Shown here in pieces: positions 5,952-7,372 of a stretch of DNA of 7,372 nt; position 1 is the stretch's first letter; the number at the start of each line of letters is the position of its first letter. Source of the stretch: Bacteroidales bacterium (lineage in GTDB: Bacteria; Bacteroidota; Bacteroidia; Bacteroidales; UBA932); the NCBI GenBank assembly GCA_021443605.1, contig JABUTQ010000217.1:1-7372 (forward strand), in the 5' to 3' direction. The notes beneath the pieces were generated by a model. That model searched no databases and was not told the DNA's origin. It worked only from the letters and a program-made list of their open reading frames with translations. The translations under genes and the position numbers were made by a program.

Positions 5952-7143
5952 ATCTGAACAGAAGCGGGGCGAAGTCGCGGAGGCTGCGGCGCCAGGTGAG
6001 CCACTCGTGTGCAGTCCCTTCCGAAACGAACTCCCTGATATTGATACCGTATTCGCGGTAGGTCTGAATTGCCTGTCCTATCCCCATAGCGGCCTCGTCA
6101 GTGCCATAGCTTGCATAGAAAAGTTTCACTTTGCCGTTGAATTTTGCCGGATCGGCAAGGGCTCCGTCGTAGATTGTCGGCAGCTGATCTTTTGCAGTTC
6201 TGAACAATCCGCTGAAGGTGCCGATATATGCGAATTTGTCAAGGTTGGGCATTGCCGTCTGGCAAGTCTGCATTCCACCACGCGAAAGGCCTGCCATTGC
6301 TCTGTTGTTGCGATCTGTCTTTGTACGGAAAGTCTTGTCTATGAATGGAATAAGTTCATTTATATATACTTCTGGAACATTATGGTCAAATTTTCTAAGT
6401 TCAGAAGTTGTCACCATATCGCCGGACATAATCACTACAATCATCGGCACACATTCTCCTTTTGCAATCATATTGTCGAGAATGAAATCTGCAAAGCCTT
6501 GTCTGATCCAACCATTTTCGTTCTCTCCCATACCGTGAAGAAGGTATAGAACGGGGTATTTCTTCTTGGGATTTTTATCGTAATCTGCAGGAGTATAGAC
6601 ATTTATATTGCGATATGTGCCATTGAGGTCAGACCAGTAATGGAGGGCGTGAACTTGTCCGTGAGGAATATTCTTGTCATAACGGTAGTAGTCCCCTTCC
6701 GGCCCTTCGGGCACTTCAATACCACCGGCGTTCATTGTGTAGCCAAAGTACGAATTGCTTGACGGATCAGTCAGTCGAAGGCCATCAACCTCTACAAAAT
6801 AGTAATGGAATCCTACCACAAGTGGCTCAGTTTCAATGTGCCAGACGCCATCTTTGTCTTTCAGTCCGGTAAATTTGTCATTGCCGATTACTACATTGAT
6901 TGTGTGGGCGAGCGGGGCATTGAATCGGAAATAGGCTTTCCTCGTAACAGGATCTACGCGAGGATATTCCGCACGGAGGACATTTGTGGAAGATGGATAA
7001 GACCCCTCTTCAAATGTGATTTGTGATTGTGGTGCAAGTGCACTTACCGGCACACCGGCTTTGCTGAGGGCTTCCTTGTTGTTCTGGGCATTGGCAGAAA
7101 TTGTCACCGCAGCAGCCGCAATAAGCAGTAATTCCTTTTTCAT
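5950..7143 (-). CDS. Secreted CE1-like alpha/beta-hydrolase esterase with N-terminal E-set domain
   Basis: The 397-aa product begins with a signal peptide (basic MKK, hydrophobic core, likely signal peptidase I cut after 'ANA' at residue 19). There is no lipobox cysteine, so it should be periplasmic or exported. Residues ~40-145 form an Ig-like/E-set module of the type found before esterase domains ('FEEGSYPSSTNVLRAEYPRV', 'AYFRFNAPLAHTINVVI', 'GFHYYFVEVDG'). The catalytic domain follows with 'NVYTPADY' (181-188), 'YPVLYLLHGMGENENGW' (196-212), the nucleophile elbow 'GLSRGG' (285-290, Ser287), 'YGTDEA' (Asp349) and 'GTAHEWLTWRRSL' (His379). The Ser-Asp-His triad is therefore complete. Relatives are feruloyl/acetyl-xylan esterases and enterochelin-esterase-like proteins. 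The exact ester cannot be told from sequence. No glycan-utilisation (SusC/D) genes lie nearby. It is transcribed alone and ends in a strong hairpin. Confidence 0.88.
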   Translation of the reverse strand: MKKELLLIAAAAVTISANAQNNKEALSKAGVPVSALAPQSQITFEEGSYPSSTNVLRAEYPRVDPVTRKAYFRFNAPLAHTINVVIGNDKFTGLKDKDGVWHIETEPLVVGFHYYFVEVDGLRLTDPSSNSYFGYTMNAGGIEVPEGPEGDYYRYDKNIPHGQVHALHYWSDLNGTYRNINVYTPADYDKNPKKKYPVLYLLHGMGENENGWIRQGFADFILDNMIAKGECVPMIVVIMSGDMVTTSELRKFDHNVPEVYINELIPFIDKTFRTKTDRNNRAMAGLSRGGMQTCQTAMPNLDKFAYIGTFSGLFRTAKDQLPTIYDGALADPAKFNGKVKLFYASYGTDEAAMGIGQAIQTYREYGINIREFVSEGTAHEWLTWRRSLRDFAPLLFR

Positions 7144-7161
7144 AGCTTCTTAAAATTTTTG

Positions 7162-7193
7162 CCAATTTACGAATAAGCGAGCGAAAAGCAAAA
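7162..7193 (-). promoter_or_regulatory. Putative esterase promoter
   Basis: On the minus strand TTTG (within plus 7189-7193) is followed by 19 nt and then TAAATTGG (plus 7162-7169). This has the Bacteroidota promoter spacing, with one mismatch in the -7 box (TAnnTTTG expected). It lies 18 nt upstream of the ATG. The -33 box sits inside one arm of the neighbouring hairpin, so the hairpin and promoter overlap. Confidence 0.45.
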
Positions 7194-7208
7194 CGAAGTT
7201 TTGTTTTT
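7184..7208. repeat. A/T-rich inverted repeat upstream of the esterase (possible terminator)
   Basis: Left arm 7184-7194 (AAAAGCAAAAC) and right arm 7198-7208 (GTTTTGTTTTT) pair around the 3-nt loop GAA over 11 positions, with one G-T wobble in the middle. Read on the plus strand, the stem ends in a T-run, so it could stop transcription coming from the left. The only plus-strand transcript nearby would be antisense to the esterase. The flanks carry CGAGCG as a direct repeat on both sides (7179-7184 approximately, and 7210-7215). Confidence 0.45.
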
Positions 7209-7224
7209 CCGAGCGTTTAGTAAA

Positions 7225-7238
7225 GCCGCAGCAGCGGC
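7225..7238. repeat. GC-rich short hairpin
   Basis: GCCGC (7225-7229) and GCGGC (7234-7238) form a 5-bp perfect stem with an AGCA loop. It is part of the GC-rich, gene-free stretch at the right edge of the window. No T-run follows on either strand, so a simple terminator is unlikely. Confidence 0.35.
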
Positions 7239-7251
7239 TAGCGGAGGGCGT

Positions 7252-7305
7252 GTATTTGCAGTGGAAGAGTCCAACAATAGAGAAAAAGAACATATCTGCA
7301 AATAC
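7252..7305. repeat. 10-bp inverted repeat with 34-nt spacer
   Basis: GTATTTGCAG (7252-7261) and CTGCAAATAC (7296-7305) are perfect reverse complements separated by 34 nt (7262-7295). The arms could close a larger stem-loop or mark the ends of a small element. No coding sequence is seen inside. The pairing stops exactly at ten bases in both directions. Confidence 0.5.
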
Positions 7306-7349
7306 GGCAAGCCCGGGAGCGGTGCAGCGGGGTCGCGAGGGTGTTTACA

Positions 7350-7368
7350 GCAAGTCCGGTGGACTTGC
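7350..7368. repeat. 8-bp perfect hairpin at the right edge
   Basis: GCAAGTCC (7350-7357) and GGACTTGC (7361-7368) form a perfect stem with a GGT loop. Four bases remain in the window after it, so it is not possible to see whether a T-run, a gene end or another repeat copy follows. It could be the terminator of a gene outside the window or another unit of the repeat-rich stretch. Confidence 0.4.
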
Positions 7369-7372
7369 GGCC

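Noticed and set aside
5848..6549. Plus-strand open frame (233 codons) opposite the esterase
   Set aside because: It is antisense to the esterase catalytic domain, rich in Cys/His/Phe as expected for a shadow, and passes through the terminator hairpin and the 5' end of the ATPase relic.
7252..7305. Terminal inverted repeats of an insertion sequence
   Set aside because: The arms are only 54 bp apart in total, enclose no coding sequence, and have no visible flanking target duplication. Kept only as an unexplained inverted repeat.
7321..7372. tRNA or other stable RNA at the right edge
   Set aside because: The hairpin 7350-7368 was considered as a tRNA arm, but no acceptor pairing, anticodon arm or T-loop motif can be found around it.

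Overview
This window looks like an ordinary chromosomal segment of a Bacteroidales-type (Bacteroidota) genome. The evidence is the repeated use of a TAnnTTTG-type -7 promoter box upstream of several genes, the near absence of strong Shine-Dalgarno sites, menaquinone (not ubiquinone) biosynthesis genes, and a family of 'NPF..PRRMGKT' ATPases that I know mainly from gut and oral Bacteroidales. The genus cannot be fixed from the sequence alone.

Layout, left to right. Bases 1-34 hold a short REP-like hairpin. Two minus-strand housekeeping genes follow: nagA (N-acetylglucosamine-6-phosphate deacetylase, 35-1180) and rarA/mgsA (replication-associated AAA+ ATPase, 1226-2512). Each has its own recognisable -7 box. 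A 189-bp divergent intergenic region (2513-2701) then separates rarA from a tight plus-strand operon. That operon comprises a bile acid:sodium symporter (BASS) family transporter (2702-3562), menG/ubiE (3559-4272, 4-bp overlap) and menA (4274-5125, 1-bp gap). MenA and MenG carry out the last two steps of menaquinone synthesis: prenylation of 1,4-dihydroxy-2-naphthoate (DHNA), then ring methylation. A transporter translationally coupled to just these two genes is the most thought-provoking part of the window.

The menA stop codon directly abuts the stop codon of a minus-strand ATPase relic (5126-5883). The relic keeps its promoter, P-loop N-terminus and winged-helix C-terminus. Its middle, which should hold Walker B and the sensor region, has been deleted with a frameshift. 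A tandem-repeat hairpin terminator (5913-5951) separates it from an upstream minus-strand gene for a secreted CE1-like esterase with an N-terminal E-set/Ig-like domain (5950-7143). The last ~170 bp (7205-7372) have no convincing gene. They are more GC-rich and carry several inverted repeats and a degenerate repeated motif.

No CRISPR array, tRNA, rRNA, transposase or phage gene is visible. I see no clear new multi-gene defence or metabolic system. The best leads are the transporter-menG-menA coupling, the precisely readable internal deletion in the ATPase gene, and the repeat/hairpin DNA at the two ends of the window.
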